The notes under the pieces were generated by a model. It saw only the letters and a list, made by a program, of their open reading frames with translations. It was not told the DNA's origin and did no database searches. Below are positions 46,983-57,623 of a DNA stretch of 64,000 bases, piece after piece. The translations under genes were made by a program, and so were the position numbers. The stretch covers positions 31,203-95,202 of the forward strand of contig NZ_SJNZ01000015.1 in NCBI RefSeq assembly GCF_004331155.1. Reading direction: 5' to 3'. Source of the stretch: Acinetobacter terrestris (GTDB lineage: Bacteria; Pseudomonadota; Gammaproteobacteria; Pseudomonadales; Moraxellaceae). Positions within the stretch are counted from its first letter, which is position 1. Each line of letters opens with the position of its first letter.

Positions 46983-48110
46983 ATGCTATTTGGACAGCGA
47001 ATAAAAATAACGAAATTAAGCCAGCACAAGCAATATTTAACCTGTAGTACCCTCTGTTTGAGTCTACTGCTTGGTGCTTGTCAAAAAGATGAAATCGAAG
47101 CGCCGGCTGAAACTACAAAAAAAATTGAATTAATCCAACAAGATCTGGTTTTAGTCAAGAATGGCGTTTCTGTCGCCAAAACCGCATTTACCGGTACACT
47201 TCGTGCAGTGAACCAAAGCAGCATACAGGCCCAAGTGACCGCGACTGCAACGGCTGTCAATGCGCAAGTGGGACAAGCTGTTTCAAAAGGTCAGGTTTTA
47301 GTTCGCTTAAACAATCAGGATAATGCTGCACGTCTTGCGCAAGCTCAGGCCAATCTTAGCTCGACTCAGGCACAAGCCACCTTGGCTAAAAACATGATGC
47401 AGCGAAAAAGTCGCCTGCTGAGTCAGGGTTTTATTTCTAAAGTCGAATATGAACAGGCAGCGGTTGATTATCAGGCGCAACTTGAAAATGTGCGCGCACA
47501 ACAGGCCAACGTCAATATTGCTCAAAAAGCAAATCGTGATGGAACTATTTTAAGTCCTATCTCAGGTGTCATCACCAAACGTGAGGTTGAATCCGGGCAA
47601 ACAGTTGCTGCGGGTCAAACCCTATTTGAAATCGTCGATCCTGATCATTTAGAAATCCAGGCCAAATTGCCGAGTGATATGCAGGCCGCATTAAAAGTTG
47701 GTCAAAGAATTGAATATAGCATTCAGGGTAATCCAGCCCAACTTACCGCGGTATTAACCCGGATCTCCCCGATTGCCGATCCTGCGAGCCGTCAAATTGA
47801 ATTCTTTGCCAGACCGAATGAAACTATTAACTCACTCAGCATTGGTTCTTTTGTCGAAGGCAGCATTCTTTCATCTACCCAAATTAACGGCCAGTTGATT
47901 CCACTGGATGTCATCCAGAATCTGAAAGAAAAACCTTATGTGTGGGTCATTCGCCAGAAAAAAATCGAAAAAATAAATCTGGTGATTTTAGAACAGCGTT
48001 ATCGTGACAATTTAGCCGTGGTTCAAGGACTGCAACCCGGTGACCTGATCAGCCGGATTAAATTTAATGACCAAGACCTTCATCAAGAAGTCATAATCAC
48101 TCAAAAATAA
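46983..48110 (+). CDS. RND efflux periplasmic adaptor (HlyD/MFP family) lipoprotein
   Basis: 375 aa. ATG 46983 is preferred over GTG 46977 because AAAGGA lies nine bases before it. Lipobox L-L-L-G-A-C, lipidated Cys33. A biotinyl-lipoyl half (S-I-Q-A-Q-V-T-A-T) and hairpin coiled coil (about 95-155, A-Q-A-Q-A-N-L-S-S-T) are followed by the second lipoyl half and beta-barrel. It joins the inner-membrane pump encoded 22 bp downstream to an outer-membrane channel encoded elsewhere. Some Acinetobacter pairs of this sort (e.g. ArpAB) affect colony opacity; assignment is not claimed. Confidence 0.9.
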   Translation: MLFGQRIKITKLSQHKQYLTCSTLCLSLLLGACQKDEIEAPAETTKKIELIQQDLVLVKNGVSVAKTAFTGTLRAVNQSSIQAQVTATATAVNAQVGQAVSKGQVLVRLNNQDNAARLAQAQANLSSTQAQATLAKNMMQRKSRLLSQGFISKVEYEQAAVDYQAQLENVRAQQANVNIAQKANRDGTILSPISGVITKREVESGQTVAAGQTLFEIVDPDHLEIQAKLPSDMQAALKVGQRIEYSIQGNPAQLTAVLTRISPIADPASRQIEFFARPNETINSLSIGSFVEGSILSSTQINGQLIPLDVIQNLKEKPYVWVIRQKKIEKINLVILEQRYRDNLAVVQGLQPGDLISRIKFNDQDLHQEVIITQK

Positions 48111-48132
48111 AAATAAGCACAGGATTGTTCTT

Positions 48133-51100
48133 ATGTGGTTTACCCGAATTAGTGTCAAATATCCTGTTTTCACCATCATGATGATGTTGTGTTTACTGGT
48201 GTTGGGGTTAGCGTCTTGGCAACGGATGAGCGTGGAAGAGTTTCCGGATGTCGATTTTCCATTTGTAGTGGTTTATACCAGCTATCCCGGTGCATCTCCG
48301 GAAATGATTGAATCTGAAGTCACCAAGAAAATGGAAGAAAGGATCAACACCATTTCTGGCTTGAAACAGGTGATTTCACAATCGAGTGAAGGACTGTCGA
48401 CTATTATTGTCGAGTTTAATCTGGATGTTTCCTCCACTGTTGCAGCACAGGATATTCGCGATAAAATTTCCACTGTCACGGCCGATTTTCGTGATGAAAT
48501 TCAGGATCCAGTGGTCGAGCGTTATGATCCAACAGCCAATGCGGTGATGTCGATTGTTTTTGAATCAGACACCATGCCGTTACGCGACTTAAGTTCCTAT
48601 TTAGATCAGCGCATTGTTCCGCAATTGCAAACCGTGACTGGCGTGGGAGCAGTCAATTTACTGGGTGATGCACAACGTCAAATCCGGATTGAAATTGAAC
48701 CGCAAAAACTGCAAAGTTTCGGCATTGGCATAGATCAGGTCATCAACACCTTAAAAGGTGAAAATATTGAAGTTCCGGGCGGAACTTTGAAACAGCCGAC
48801 ATCAGAGCTGGTGGTTGAAATCAAATCTAAGGTAATTCATCCGCAATCCTTTGGTGATTTAATTATTGCCAATAAAAATGGTGCACCCATTTTCTTAAAG
48901 CAAGTCGCGAAAATTGAAGACGGCCAAGCCGACTTAGAATCCAGTGCCTATTTAAATGGTAAAACAGCGGTCGCGATTGATATTCTGCGTAGCTCTGATT
49001 CCAATGTGATTGAAGTGGTGGATGCCACTTATAAGGCCATGGAGAAAATTGAAAAACAATTACCTCAGGGCACTGTTGCCAAAGTCGTGGTAGATAGCTC
49101 TAAAAGTATTCGCGGCAGTATTAAAGATGTAGCACGTACCATTATTGAGGGGGCTGTTTTAGCCGTTCTGATCGTATTGTTGTTTTTAGGTTCATTCCGC
49201 TCTACTGCAATTACCGGCTTAACCCTTCCCATTGCCCTACTCGGAACGCTGACCTTTATCTGGGCATTTGGCTTTACGATCAATATGATGACGCTGCTGG
49301 CGCTCTCCCTCAGTATCGGGCTGTTAATTGATGATGCGATTGTGGTGCGGGAAAATATTGTCCGGCATAGTGATATGGGCAAAGACCATGTGACTGCAGC
49401 CTTGGATGGCACCAAAGAAATTGGGCTTGCGGTTCTAGCCACAACGTTGACGATTGTTGCAGTATTCTTGCCCGTTGCTTTTATGGGCGGAATTATTGGT
49501 AAATTCTTCTATCAATTTGGGGTAACGGTCAGTGCTGCCGTGCTGATTTCCATGTTTGTCAGCTTTACCCTTGACCCGATGCTTTCTGCTCATTGGGCTG
49601 AAAAACACGATCCAAATAAACAACCGGGCAAAATCAAACGCTTTTTTAACTGGATCTCCAACAAACTCGATAATTTAAGTCACTATTACGAAAAACTGTT
49701 AAAACTGGCGCTACGTTTCCGAATTCTAACCCTGCTGATTGCAGTTGCATCACTTTTTGGTGCATTGGGACTCTCCAAGCTGGTGGGAACAGAATTTGTT
49801 CCTGTTCCGGATAAAAGTGAAATTCGGATTAAGTTTGAAACACCGGTGGATGCATCACTCGAATATTCACAAGCCAAGTTATTGCAAGTTGAGCATATTA
49901 TTCGCCAACATCCTGACGTGCTCAGCACGTATAGCATTATCAATGGCGTGACCGACCGTGGTAAAAACCATGTCAGTATCCGGGTCAGTGTAACTCCTCG
50001 ATTAGAACGTAATAAGAGTCTGACACAGCTCAACAACGAATTTCGTCAACGTTTACAAAGCGTCGCCGGTATTACTATTACCTCCGTTGCTTCTGCCGAT
50101 GAGACGGTCTCTGGTGGTCAAAAACCGGTGCTTATTTCTATTAAGGGCCCTGAACTGGATGAGCTACAAAAAATCTCGGATCGCTTTCTTGCAGAAATTT
50201 CCAAAGTAAATGGCATTGTCGATCTGGAAAGCTCACTGAAAGAACCGAAGCCGACCTTAGCCGTGGATATTAACCGCTTGCTTGCCAGTGATTTGGGTCT
50301 TTCCGTCAATCAAATTGCCAATGTCATTCGCCCATTGATTGCAGGTGATGATGTAACGACCTGGCAAGATGAAAAAGGAGAAACCTATGATGTCAATCTT
50401 CGCTTGACTGAAAATAAACGCAGCCTACCGAGTGATATCGAAAATCTTTACTTAAGTTCCCAAAAAACCGATGCATCCGGTCAGCCCATTTTAGTACCGC
50501 TAGCAACTGTCGCATCATTTAAAGAAGGCTTGGGTGCATCACAGATTAACCGTCGTGATTTAGCACGTGAAGTATTGGTAGAAGCCAATACTGCAGGTCG
50601 TCCTGCGGGTGATATTGGGCAGGATCTTAAAAAAATTCAGGATAATTTTGATTTGCCACCGGGTTATAGTTTCGTGACCCAGGGCGCGAATAAAGATATG
50701 GCTGAGTCTGCAGGTTATGCCCTGACTGCAATTACCCTTTCCATTGTGTTTATCTATATTGTGCTCGGATCACAATTTAATAGCTTTATTCATCCCGCAG
50801 CCATTATGGCTTCCCTGCCCCTCTCACTGATTGGGGTCTTTCTGGCCTTGTTCCTGTTTAATTCAACCATGAACCTGTTTTCCATCATTGGCATCATCAT
50901 GCTGATGGGACTGGTGACTAAAAATGCCATCCTGCTGATCGACTTCATCAAGAAAGCCATGGACCGAGGTGAAGACCGTTTTGATGCCATTATTGCTGCA
51001 GGTAAAACCCGACTCCGTCCGATCCTCATGACCACTAGTGCCATGGTCATGGGCATGATTCCACTCGCATTAGGTTTAGGTGAAGGTGGTGAACAAAGTG

Positions 51101-51237
51101 CACCTATGGCACATGCCGTGATTGGCGGTGTGATCACGTCTACCCTGTTGACCTTAGTGGTCGTACCAGTGATCTTTACCTACCTGGATGACTTAAAGAA
51201 TTTTATGACGCGCCAAATACGAAAAATCATGTCATAA
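48133..51237 (+). CDS. RND multidrug efflux pump, AcrB/HAE-1-like
   Basis: 1034 aa, full length for a homotrimeric RND pump. Twelve helices in two halves with large periplasmic loops. The proton-relay aspartates D400-D401 sit in L-L-I-D-D-A-I-V-V in TM4, and the partner Lys/Thr region is in TM10 (M-G-L-V-T-K-N-A-I-L-L). The N terminus V-K-Y-P-V-F-T and E-E-F-P-D-V-D-F-P are typical of the YegN/MdtB-like branch. No outer-membrane protein gene follows; the pump probably borrows a shared one. Confidence 0.92.
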   Translation: MWFTRISVKYPVFTIMMMLCLLVLGLASWQRMSVEEFPDVDFPFVVVYTSYPGASPEMIESEVTKKMEERINTISGLKQVISQSSEGLSTIIVEFNLDVSSTVAAQDIRDKISTVTADFRDEIQDPVVERYDPTANAVMSIVFESDTMPLRDLSSYLDQRIVPQLQTVTGVGAVNLLGDAQRQIRIEIEPQKLQSFGIGIDQVINTLKGENIEVPGGTLKQPTSELVVEIKSKVIHPQSFGDLIIANKNGAPIFLKQVAKIEDGQADLESSAYLNGKTAVAIDILRSSDSNVIEVVDATYKAMEKIEKQLPQGTVAKVVVDSSKSIRGSIKDVARTIIEGAVLAVLIVLLFLGSFRSTAITGLTLPIALLGTLTFIWAFGFTINMMTLLALSLSIGLLIDDAIVVRENIVRHSDMGKDHVTAALDGTKEIGLAVLATTLTIVAVFLPVAFMGGIIGKFFYQFGVTVSAAVLISMFVSFTLDPMLSAHWAEKHDPNKQPGKIKRFFNWISNKLDNLSHYYEKLLKLALRFRILTLLIAVASLFGALGLSKLVGTEFVPVPDKSEIRIKFETPVDASLEYSQAKLLQVEHIIRQHPDVLSTYSIINGVTDRGKNHVSIRVSVTPRLERNKSLTQLNNEFRQRLQSVAGITITSVASADETVSGGQKPVLISIKGPELDELQKISDRFLAEISKVNGIVDLESSLKEPKPTLAVDINRLLASDLGLSVNQIANVIRPLIAGDDVTTWQDEKGETYDVNLRLTENKRSLPSDIENLYLSSQKTDASGQPILVPLATVASFKEGLGASQINRRDLAREVLVEANTAGRPAGDIGQDLKKIQDNFDLPPGYSFVTQGANKDMAESAGYALTAITLSIVFIYIVLGSQFNSFIHPAAIMASLPLSLIGVFLALFLFNSTMNLFSIIGIIMLMGLVTKNAILLIDFIKKAMDRGEDRFDAIIAAGKTRLRPILMTTSAMVMGMIPLALGLGEGGEQSAPMAHAVIGGVITSTLLTLVVVPVIFTYLDDLKNFMTRQIRKIMS

Positions 51238-51250
51238 TTTATAACATCAC

Positions 51251-51288
51251 AATGAGGTGACATTCAGAAATGTTCACCTCATTTTTTA
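51251..51288 (+). terminator. Intrinsic terminator after the RND pump gene
   Basis: AATGAGGTGACATT paired with AATGTTCACCTCATT, one bulged base, then TTTTT. Confidence 0.88.
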
Positions 51289-51333
51289 TTGTATAATCTT
51301 GGCTTTCAAGGCTTAATTTTTAGGACAGCTTCC

Positions 51334-53049
51334 ATGCGCGCGAGTCGCTTTTTATTTGCTACGTTAAGAGAAACCCCGAACGATGCTGAAGTTATTTCAC
51401 ATCAGCTGATGTTACGTGCGGGTATGATTCGTAAATTGGCTTCGGGTTTATATACTTGGTTGCCGATGGGTGTACGTGTGCTAAATAAAGTGGAAGCAAT
51501 CATTCATGAAGAAATGAATCGTGCTGGCTCACTTGAAGTATTAATGCCTGTGACTCAACCTTCAAGCCTATGGGAAGAATCAGGTCGCTTTGTACAATAT
51601 GGTCCTGAACTGCTACGTTTTAAAGATCGTCATAACAATGATTTTGTGCTGGGGCCTACCCACGAAGAAGTAATTACTGATCTTGCGCGTAATGAATTAA
51701 AAAGTTACAAGCAACTTCCAGCAAATTTCTATCAAGTACAAACCAAATTCCGTGACGAAATTCGTCCACGTTTCGGTGTGATGCGTTCACGTGAATTCAT
51801 CATGAAAGATGCTTACTCTTTCCATATCGATCAAGACTCGCTACAACAGACTTACGACACAATGTACGATGCGTATTGCCGTATCTTCAGTCGTCTAGGT
51901 TTGGATTTCCGTCCAGTACAAGCGGATACCGGTTCAATTGGCGGTTCAGGTTCGCATGAATTCCACGTATTGGCTTCAAGTGGTGAAGACGATATCGCTT
52001 TCTCAACTGAATCTGACTACGCAGCCAACGTTGAAATGGCAGAAGCTGTGCTTGTTGGCGAACGTGCTGCACCGACACAAGAATTAAAATTGGTGGATAC
52101 TCCAAATCAAAAAACCATTGCTGATGTTTCAGCATTCTTGAACACTGCTACAAAAGACTCAGTCAAGGCACTCCTTGTTCAAGGTGTAGCACAAGAAGAT
52201 GGTTCAGTAGCGGTGGTTGCTTTGTTCCTTCGCGGCGACCATGAACTGAACGAAATCAAAGCTGAGAAACATGAGGCAATTGCTGCGCCTCTCACTTTTG
52301 CAACTGAAGAGCAAATTGCTGCGCTCGGCTTAACCACAGGTTTCATTGGACCACAAGGTTTGGTTGAAAAAGGCTTAACCGTCATTGTAGACCGTACAGC
52401 GTCTGTATTATCTGATTTCGTTGCCGGTGCTAACCAAGCGGATAAACATGCAACTGGCGTCAACTGGGAACGTGATGCACAGTACACGGAAGTATATGAC
52501 CTCCGTAATGTAGTTGAAGGTGATGTTTCACCAGACGGCAAAGGTACGCTACAAATTAAACGTGGCATTGAAGTGGGTCATATCTTCCAGCTCGGTAAAA
52601 AATACTCTGAAGCCTTAGGTTGTAAAGTGTTGGGTAAAGATGGCAAGCCAACGGTGGTAACAATGGGTTGTTATGGTATTGGGGTGACTCGTGTAGTGGC
52701 ATCTGCCATTGAACAGAACTTTGATGATAAAGGCATTATTTGGCCCTTGGCGATTGCCCCTTTTGAAGTCGCCATTGTTCCTATGAATGCGCACAAATCA
52801 CCACGCACCCTTGAGGCTGCTGAAACCCTATATGCAGAGCTTCAAGCTGCCGGTTATGACGTGATTTTGGATGACCGTGATGAACGTCCAGGGGTTAAAT
52901 TCTCTGACCTTGAACTTAACGGTATTCCACACCGTATTGTGATTGGTGAAAAAGGTTTGGACGCAGGCACTTTTGAATACAAAGGCCGTGCTGATGCTGA
53001 ATCTGTAAATATTTCTAAAGTAGAGTTACTTGCGAAAATCGCAAAATAA
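51334..53049 (+). CDS. proS: Prolyl-tRNA synthetase
   Basis: 571 aa from ATG 51334 (the frame runs 15 codons further upstream). The bacterial-type layout is intact: class II motif 2 region [25 protein letters not shown] as separated blocks, the Ybak-like editing insertion (about 225-390), G-C-Y-G-I-G-V-T-R in motif 3 and the anticodon-binding domain at the end. It charges tRNA-Pro and the insertion clears mischarged Ala. A core gene. Confidence 0.97.
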   Translation: MRASRFLFATLRETPNDAEVISHQLMLRAGMIRKLASGLYTWLPMGVRVLNKVEAIIHEEMNRAGSLEVLMPVTQPSSLWEESGRFVQYGPELLRFKDRHNNDFVLGPTHEEVITDLARNELKSYKQLPANFYQVQTKFRDEIRPRFGVMRSREFIMKDAYSFHIDQDSLQQTYDTMYDAYCRIFSRLGLDFRPVQADTGSIGGSGSHEFHVLASSGEDDIAFSTESDYAANVEMAEAVLVGERAAPTQELKLVDTPNQKTIADVSAFLNTATKDSVKALLVQGVAQEDGSVAVVALFLRGDHELNEIKAEKHEAIAAPLTFATEEQIAALGLTTGFIGPQGLVEKGLTVIVDRTASVLSDFVAGANQADKHATGVNWERDAQYTEVYDLRNVVEGDVSPDGKGTLQIKRGIEVGHIFQLGKKYSEALGCKVLGKDGKPTVVTMGCYGIGVTRVVASAIEQNFDDKGIIWPLAIAPFEVAIVPMNAHKSPRTLEAAETLYAELQAAGYDVILDDRDERPGVKFSDLELNGIPHRIVIGEKGLDAGTFEYKGRADAESVNISKVELLAKIAK

Positions 53050-53063
53050 TTTTGATTTGAGAT

Positions 53064-53096
53064 AAAAAAATCCCGCTTAGGCGGGATTTTTTTATT
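53064..53096. terminator. Bidirectional terminator shared by proS and the secreted-protein operon
   Basis: AAAAAAATCCCGC, loop TTAG, GCGGGATTTTTTT. Confidence 0.93.
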
Positions 53097-53103
53097 TTTA
53101 GAA

Positions 53104-54537
53104 TTAACAGAATTTATGTCCGCCAAAGCAGTTAGTTGGAACCTTTTGATTTTGCAAAATTTTATCCGTTAAGGTTAAGGCTGCAGGCGTTCCACCGTTA
53201 TAACTGGTAAAACCACCCACATTAATATTCAATTTTTTTTCAACCGGTTGACTAACAAGTGAACCTATAGCTTCAAAAAAACTTACATTAATTAAATTTT
53301 CTGGTTTTAACAAGAAGTCTGTAATTGCAGTAGCAACCTGAGGCAAGACATGTGAAATATCAACTTCATCCTGTGTTTTTAAATAGCCCAATTGAATCGG
53401 ATCTTTAAATGACATCCACCAACCTGGGCGCGCAATATCGGCTGCATCTGTACCCTGCCATTTTACGTTCTGATTCTGTAAAGACAAATATCCACCGGTA
53501 CCGTTCAGTGGAATATTATGAATCATGCTTAAAGCCTGCTCAAAGGTAATATCCATATTGAGATTATCTAAACTAGAACCAGGTAACATTTTAAAAAATG
53601 CATGATTACCAATTGAATCACCGATTAGACCTGGAAACTCAACATAGAGCTGATCTGTAGAAAAGTCAGGCACAGTAATTACAGTATCCGGTAAATTTTT
53701 TCCGGATTCTGCTGCCGCCAAGGGAATGGTAGGAATACTTGAGCGAATACCCGAAACTGTTGCTGATTTTAGCCGTGAACCGGTGACAATGGTTTCAGGC
53801 ATCGTAAAGTTAACCAGCATGGATGGCACAGTGATTCCCGTATGTCCTTCGGTGACTTGACCATCAGTGAAAGGCTTACTTGTGAAAGTTCGAATCGGCT
53901 TACTGACAAGCATATTTACTTCAATCTTACCTTGGATTTTCTCTGCATCTGTCGTACCAAATTTAGTAGCTTTAGTGCGTGCCTCACCTTGAGTCTGTGC
54001 CATTTTCATATAGCCGGTAAAGCTTTGAATACCATCACTTGGATTTTGTCCGTTTTCAGTCCCTAAAGTCAGTAGTCCCATAATATTTTGTGCACCTAGA
54101 CGGAAGCCGGCAACTTCACGTGTCGCAGCAGTATTGCCTTTAATTGCAAACTCGATAAATGGGTTGGTAATTGATGCACTGGTTGCTGCACGCCCTTCAC
54201 CACCGAATGTAGGACTGCCGTTGCTATCGCTAGTCGTATTTAATCCACTTAAAGATAGGTTTGAAATATCAATATCACAACCGACTTTATAACTGTTATT
54301 GGTTCCGCCACAGCCTAACTGCAAGGTTTTAATATTGACGTTCAACTCCATTAATGCAGCAATACTTAATTTATGGAAATTTAAGCCTTGTGAAGCATCT
54401 GAGCTATTTTCTAAATTTAATAATGCTTGTCCATCAACTTTCGATAATTCATTGTCATCTAATGGCATCATCGCACAGGTATAATTTGTGAGATTAAATG
54501 CGGCAAAAATTAAACCACTTAATAATTTCTTTTTCAT
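53104..54537 (-). CDS. Exported operon protein 4, 'GQ-motif' (DUF6160-like)
   Basis: 477 aa, last of four co-directional genes (18 bp after its neighbour). AGGAAGAT precedes ATG 54537. Signal peptide about 1-22 (T-C-A). The mature N terminus has L-D-D-N-E-L-S-K-V-D-G-Q-A-L-L (27-40), a weakened form of the motif found in its three partners. Cys pairs G-C-G-G-T-N-N-S-Y-K-V-G-C and, at the very end, C-F-G-G-H-K-F-C suggest disulphides. The rest alternates short beta-like strands with Gly/Asn/Ser turns, and contains no membrane helix. Function unknown. Confidence 0.72.
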   Translation of the reverse strand: MKKKLLSGLIFAAFNLTNYTCAMMPLDDNELSKVDGQALLNLENSSDASQGLNFHKLSIAALMELNVNIKTLQLGCGGTNNSYKVGCDIDISNLSLSGLNTTSDSNGSPTFGGEGRAATSASITNPFIEFAIKGNTAATREVAGFRLGAQNIMGLLTLGTENGQNPSDGIQSFTGYMKMAQTQGEARTKATKFGTTDAEKIQGKIEVNMLVSKPIRTFTSKPFTDGQVTEGHTGITVPSMLVNFTMPETIVTGSRLKSATVSGIRSSIPTIPLAAAESGKNLPDTVITVPDFSTDQLYVEFPGLIGDSIGNHAFFKMLPGSSLDNLNMDITFEQALSMIHNIPLNGTGGYLSLQNQNVKWQGTDAADIARPGWWMSFKDPIQLGYLKTQDEVDISHVLPQVATAITDFLLKPENLINVSFFEAIGSLVSQPVEKKLNINVGGFTSYNGGTPAALTLTDKILQNQKVPTNCFGGHKFC

Positions 54538-54555
54538 TTTTATATCTTCCTGATC

Positions 54556-56859
54556 TTAACGTGGTGTGATGCCCAAAGTGCTGCGAATTGTTCCACCAGT
54601 CAGTGCGATTGATGCGATATTCTGTATATTGCCATTGGTCGACATGGCAAAATCGGTTCTAAATGGTGTTGCGATATTATTGCCAGCATTTAACTTAACT
54701 TGGTTATCAAAGGTTATGGTATCTGCACTCACACGAACTTTCGCTTTCATTGCAAGATCCCCCTCAAAACGGTTAAAATGAATCCCTGAAGTCTTTAATT
54801 TACCATCTACATCAATATCTTCATTGGTAAGACTAAAATAACTACCTAGGTTTGCGACGTCAGCGACCTCAGCTGTGCTTAATGGTCTAAATTTAAATTT
54901 TGCATCGAAGGCTAAGAAATTACTATCTGGGTTCTCAATTGTTGGGTCTATGCCTGGAATAATTAACAACTCTCCACTGCCATCAAGCTTAAAAGCGATA
55001 TTAGTGATTACATCGTCACGCTTCGAAAAATTATCATGTGGCACATAGGTGCCACACTTAGCGTAAGCACCTGATGTACAGTTATATTTTGATCCAGGTA
55101 ATTGACCAATCGCAAGTTCCGCTTTTGCAGCAATCAATAGCTTATCGGCACGAATATAAATCCCTTCATTCTCATAACCAATGACACCTTCTGATTGAAA
55201 AAAGGCATCTATATTTCGAAAACCAGCATAATAATTGACGGCTTCGCCATGAACCCCATTTTGACCATCAATTAAGATAATTGACGTGGTACTTGGTAAA
55301 CCTGTTTTTGAATCTATGCCATAGCCTTCTGTAGATGCCATAACATTGTAAGCAATTCCGCTCTTGTTGGTTGTCCCATAGGTTCCAGCAGACAGTGCGA
55401 CATTGGCATTCAGGTTATAAATGGGAATACCAATCCCCCACGTCCCTCCACTACCATTCAATTTTTGCAACGAATTGTCTGAAATAATGCGCGCTTTTGC
55501 TGCAATGGATTGGAAATCCATGCCACGAATAGCAATTAAAACAGCGTCTTTAGGAATAGCTGCGTTAGTTAACGTTTGTTTCAGTATTGGACTGGTGACA
55601 GCAAGCGTTTTTTGAATATTTTCATTAACAATGAAATCAAGAGTTTTCGTTGTTATCGTATTAATATAAATGTCACCAAAGTCGATATACGCATTTTTTT
55701 TGTGTAAGGTGCCATCTGCGGCCCGAGTGGTCAGCTGTCTTAAATTTGAAAACTCAATCGCATGACTACCTTTACCCGTATGCCCAATTTCAAGCGTTGT
55801 TGCTGACATCGTTGCAGGAAGATTAGTATCAGATGCATTAGTGAAGTCCGCCGCTAAACTTAAATGCAAACCTCCGGAGCCAACAAGCCCAAGGTCATTG
55901 CCTGCACCATTATAGCCTGATGCTGTTTTAGTCTCTTTCGTTAATACGCCATTAACCTTGTTATTGACTTCAAAATTAGCAACCTTTGTTTGGTTACCAT
56001 TTACAGCCAATTTAGCATTCGTCACTGCACCGGAAGCACCTAAGCGCATAATATTTTTACGTTCATTGCTCGGAGTATTATAACGTAAATCGATATTTAC
56101 ACCTGGATTCGTCGCATCAGTACGTCCAGCGGCAACATCTGTAGTATCCGTAACGCGTTTTAGATCAACATAGTGATTTTGATTTTCATTATATGTACTT
56201 AACACAAGCCCCTCGTCTTGGTCGATATACATATAGCCGTCACCAGCAAAATTGAAATTAAAATCATTCAAAATAAGGCTATTAAGGCCTAATTTATGGC
56301 TAATGGTGGCATTTTGTAATTGAAAATCTATGCTCGCTTTCTCATACTTATTAAACAAGCCACCCGTCGTTTGCAAAACAAAATTCAGTGGCGTAGAAGT
56401 GCTAATCCCAAGCTTACCTAAGCTTTGATTAGATTTAACCCCTGGAGTACGTAAACTATCCGTTGCTTGCTGACATGGATTGCTTGTACATGTATTTTTA
56501 ACTAACATTAAATCGGCAGTGGCTGTAAAAGGAGAAACACTAGCCGCTAGACGAATACCTGCACCCGTAGATGTTGCACCAACATCGAATTCAAGTTGAC
56601 TTAGAATTGGCTTATTCTCTACCCCATCAAACTGCGCGTTATGTAATCCTAAGCCCATTTGTACATTTGCTGCTGGATTTGGATCGTACCAATTTGCTTG
56701 CTCAATTTTGACACGTGATACTTCATGCGTGATCACAATGCCATCTTGACCGGTCATATTACTCAGTGATTGCTCATCAATTTGCTCTAGTGCGTATCCA
56801 TGTTGAGCAAGACATATACATACCGTCAGCATATTTAGCTTCATTGTCGTTTTTATCAT
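54556..56859 (-). CDS. Exported operon protein 3, 'GQ-motif' (DUF6160-like), largest
   Basis: 767 aa from ATG 56859 behind AAGGATAAG (a GTG at 56880 is in frame). Signal peptide to about A23. Then L-E-Q-I-D-E-Q-S-L-S-N-M-T-G-Q-D-G-I-V-I (24-43), the clearest form of the shared motif. The long remainder is rich in G, N, T and hydrophobic-polar alternation, as in beta-helical or beta-sandwich surface proteins. Cys pairs T-C-T-S-N-P-C and N-C-T-S-G-A-Y-A-K-C. No transmembrane helix, no autotransporter barrel is obvious. Eight bp separate it from gene 2. Function unknown. Confidence 0.72.
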   Translation of the reverse strand: MIKTTMKLNMLTVCICLAQHGYALEQIDEQSLSNMTGQDGIVITHEVSRVKIEQANWYDPNPAANVQMGLGLHNAQFDGVENKPILSQLEFDVGATSTGAGIRLAASVSPFTATADLMLVKNTCTSNPCQQATDSLRTPGVKSNQSLGKLGISTSTPLNFVLQTTGGLFNKYEKASIDFQLQNATISHKLGLNSLILNDFNFNFAGDGYMYIDQDEGLVLSTYNENQNHYVDLKRVTDTTDVAAGRTDATNPGVNIDLRYNTPSNERKNIMRLGASGAVTNAKLAVNGNQTKVANFEVNNKVNGVLTKETKTASGYNGAGNDLGLVGSGGLHLSLAADFTNASDTNLPATMSATTLEIGHTGKGSHAIEFSNLRQLTTRAADGTLHKKNAYIDFGDIYINTITTKTLDFIVNENIQKTLAVTSPILKQTLTNAAIPKDAVLIAIRGMDFQSIAAKARIISDNSLQKLNGSGGTWGIGIPIYNLNANVALSAGTYGTTNKSGIAYNVMASTEGYGIDSKTGLPSTTSIILIDGQNGVHGEAVNYYAGFRNIDAFFQSEGVIGYENEGIYIRADKLLIAAKAELAIGQLPGSKYNCTSGAYAKCGTYVPHDNFSKRDDVITNIAFKLDGSGELLIIPGIDPTIENPDSNFLAFDAKFKFRPLSTAEVADVANLGSYFSLTNEDIDVDGKLKTSGIHFNRFEGDLAMKAKVRVSADTITFDNQVKLNAGNNIATPFRTDFAMSTNGNIQNIASIALTGGTIRSTLGITPR

Positions 56860-56888
56860 ATTCTTATCCTTATTATGCACTGATGGCT

Positions 56889-57611
56889 TTAGCAGCGAAT
56901 GTTCACACCACCAGAACAGTTATAGCTAAATATTTTTAAATTACCCGACATATGTAAGTTGCCATGCATATTTAGTCCCATGAAGCCTTTCTCTGTATTC
57001 CTGTCAAATGTTGGGACATTCGTTTCCACATCATTAATAGTGCCATCAGCTTGAATAGTCTTGGCTGTATAGGTGCTATAAGTAGATGTATTGGCATAAC
57101 CTTCATTGGCTCCGGAGCCTGTACCCGTTTCAATTGCTAAAGTATTAAAACCTAGGTTACGTATTTTTAATGGTTTATTATCATAGAATGTAATTTGCAT
57201 CGCAGTCTGGGCTGTATTACTGTTGTTGCCGACTGTCACCGCATCAATAGAAAATTGATCAATCTGTAAGGTACCTTGAATACCTTTGAACACCAACCAT
57301 CTTTTATTCCCTAAAGCATCTACATGGTTGTTCGGTGCGATAGCTAAACGACAAAATTGCTTGTTTGCGCCACATGCATTTGGATCGAGTGAATAATAAA
57401 CTTCAGTTGCATTACCATTGCCATCTAGGACAGAAATCGCATTTTTCGTCATATCTGTGGCATATAGATGATTTAATGATAACGTCCAACTTAGGTCAGC
57501 ACCACCTTGACCCACGGCATCTGTAAGCTCTTGTGGACTCATGGTTTCAAGACCTGCATGTACAGTGAAGGCAGCACTCAACAGTGCAAAAAGTGTAATT
57601 TTTTTTAGCAT
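56889..57611 (-). CDS. Exported operon protein 2, 'GQ-motif' (DUF6160-like), smallest
   Basis: 240 aa. GGGAGTG precedes ATG 57611. Signal peptide to A19 (V-H-A). Then L-E-T-M-S-P-Q-E-L-T-D-A-V-G-Q-G-G-A (21-38). Cys pairs A-C-G-A-N-K-Q-F-C and N-C-S-G-G-V-N-I-R-C, the latter forming the exact C terminus as in protein 4. Thirteen bases after gene 1. Small size and the strong motif make it a candidate subunit that mixes with the larger partners. Function unknown. Confidence 0.72.
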   Translation of the reverse strand: MLKKITLFALLSAAFTVHAGLETMSPQELTDAVGQGGADLSWTLSLNHLYATDMTKNAISVLDGNGNATEVYYSLDPNACGANKQFCRLAIAPNNHVDALGNKRWLVFKGIQGTLQIDQFSIDAVTVGNNSNTAQTAMQITFYDNKPLKIRNLGFNTLAIETGTGSGANEGYANTSTYSTYTAKTIQADGTINDVETNVPTFDRNTEKGFMGLNMHGNLHMSGNLKIFSYNCSGGVNIRC

Positions 57612-57623
57612 TGCTGCACTCCC

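Noticed and set aside
49065..49442. 125-codon antisense ORF inside the RND pump gene
   Set aside because: Shadow of the sense frame, no ribosome site.
46977..51237. Calling the RND pair AdeAB or AdeIJ
   Set aside because: No adeRS or adeL neighbours and no outer-membrane gene; N-terminal features differ from the Ade pumps I know, so left unnamed.
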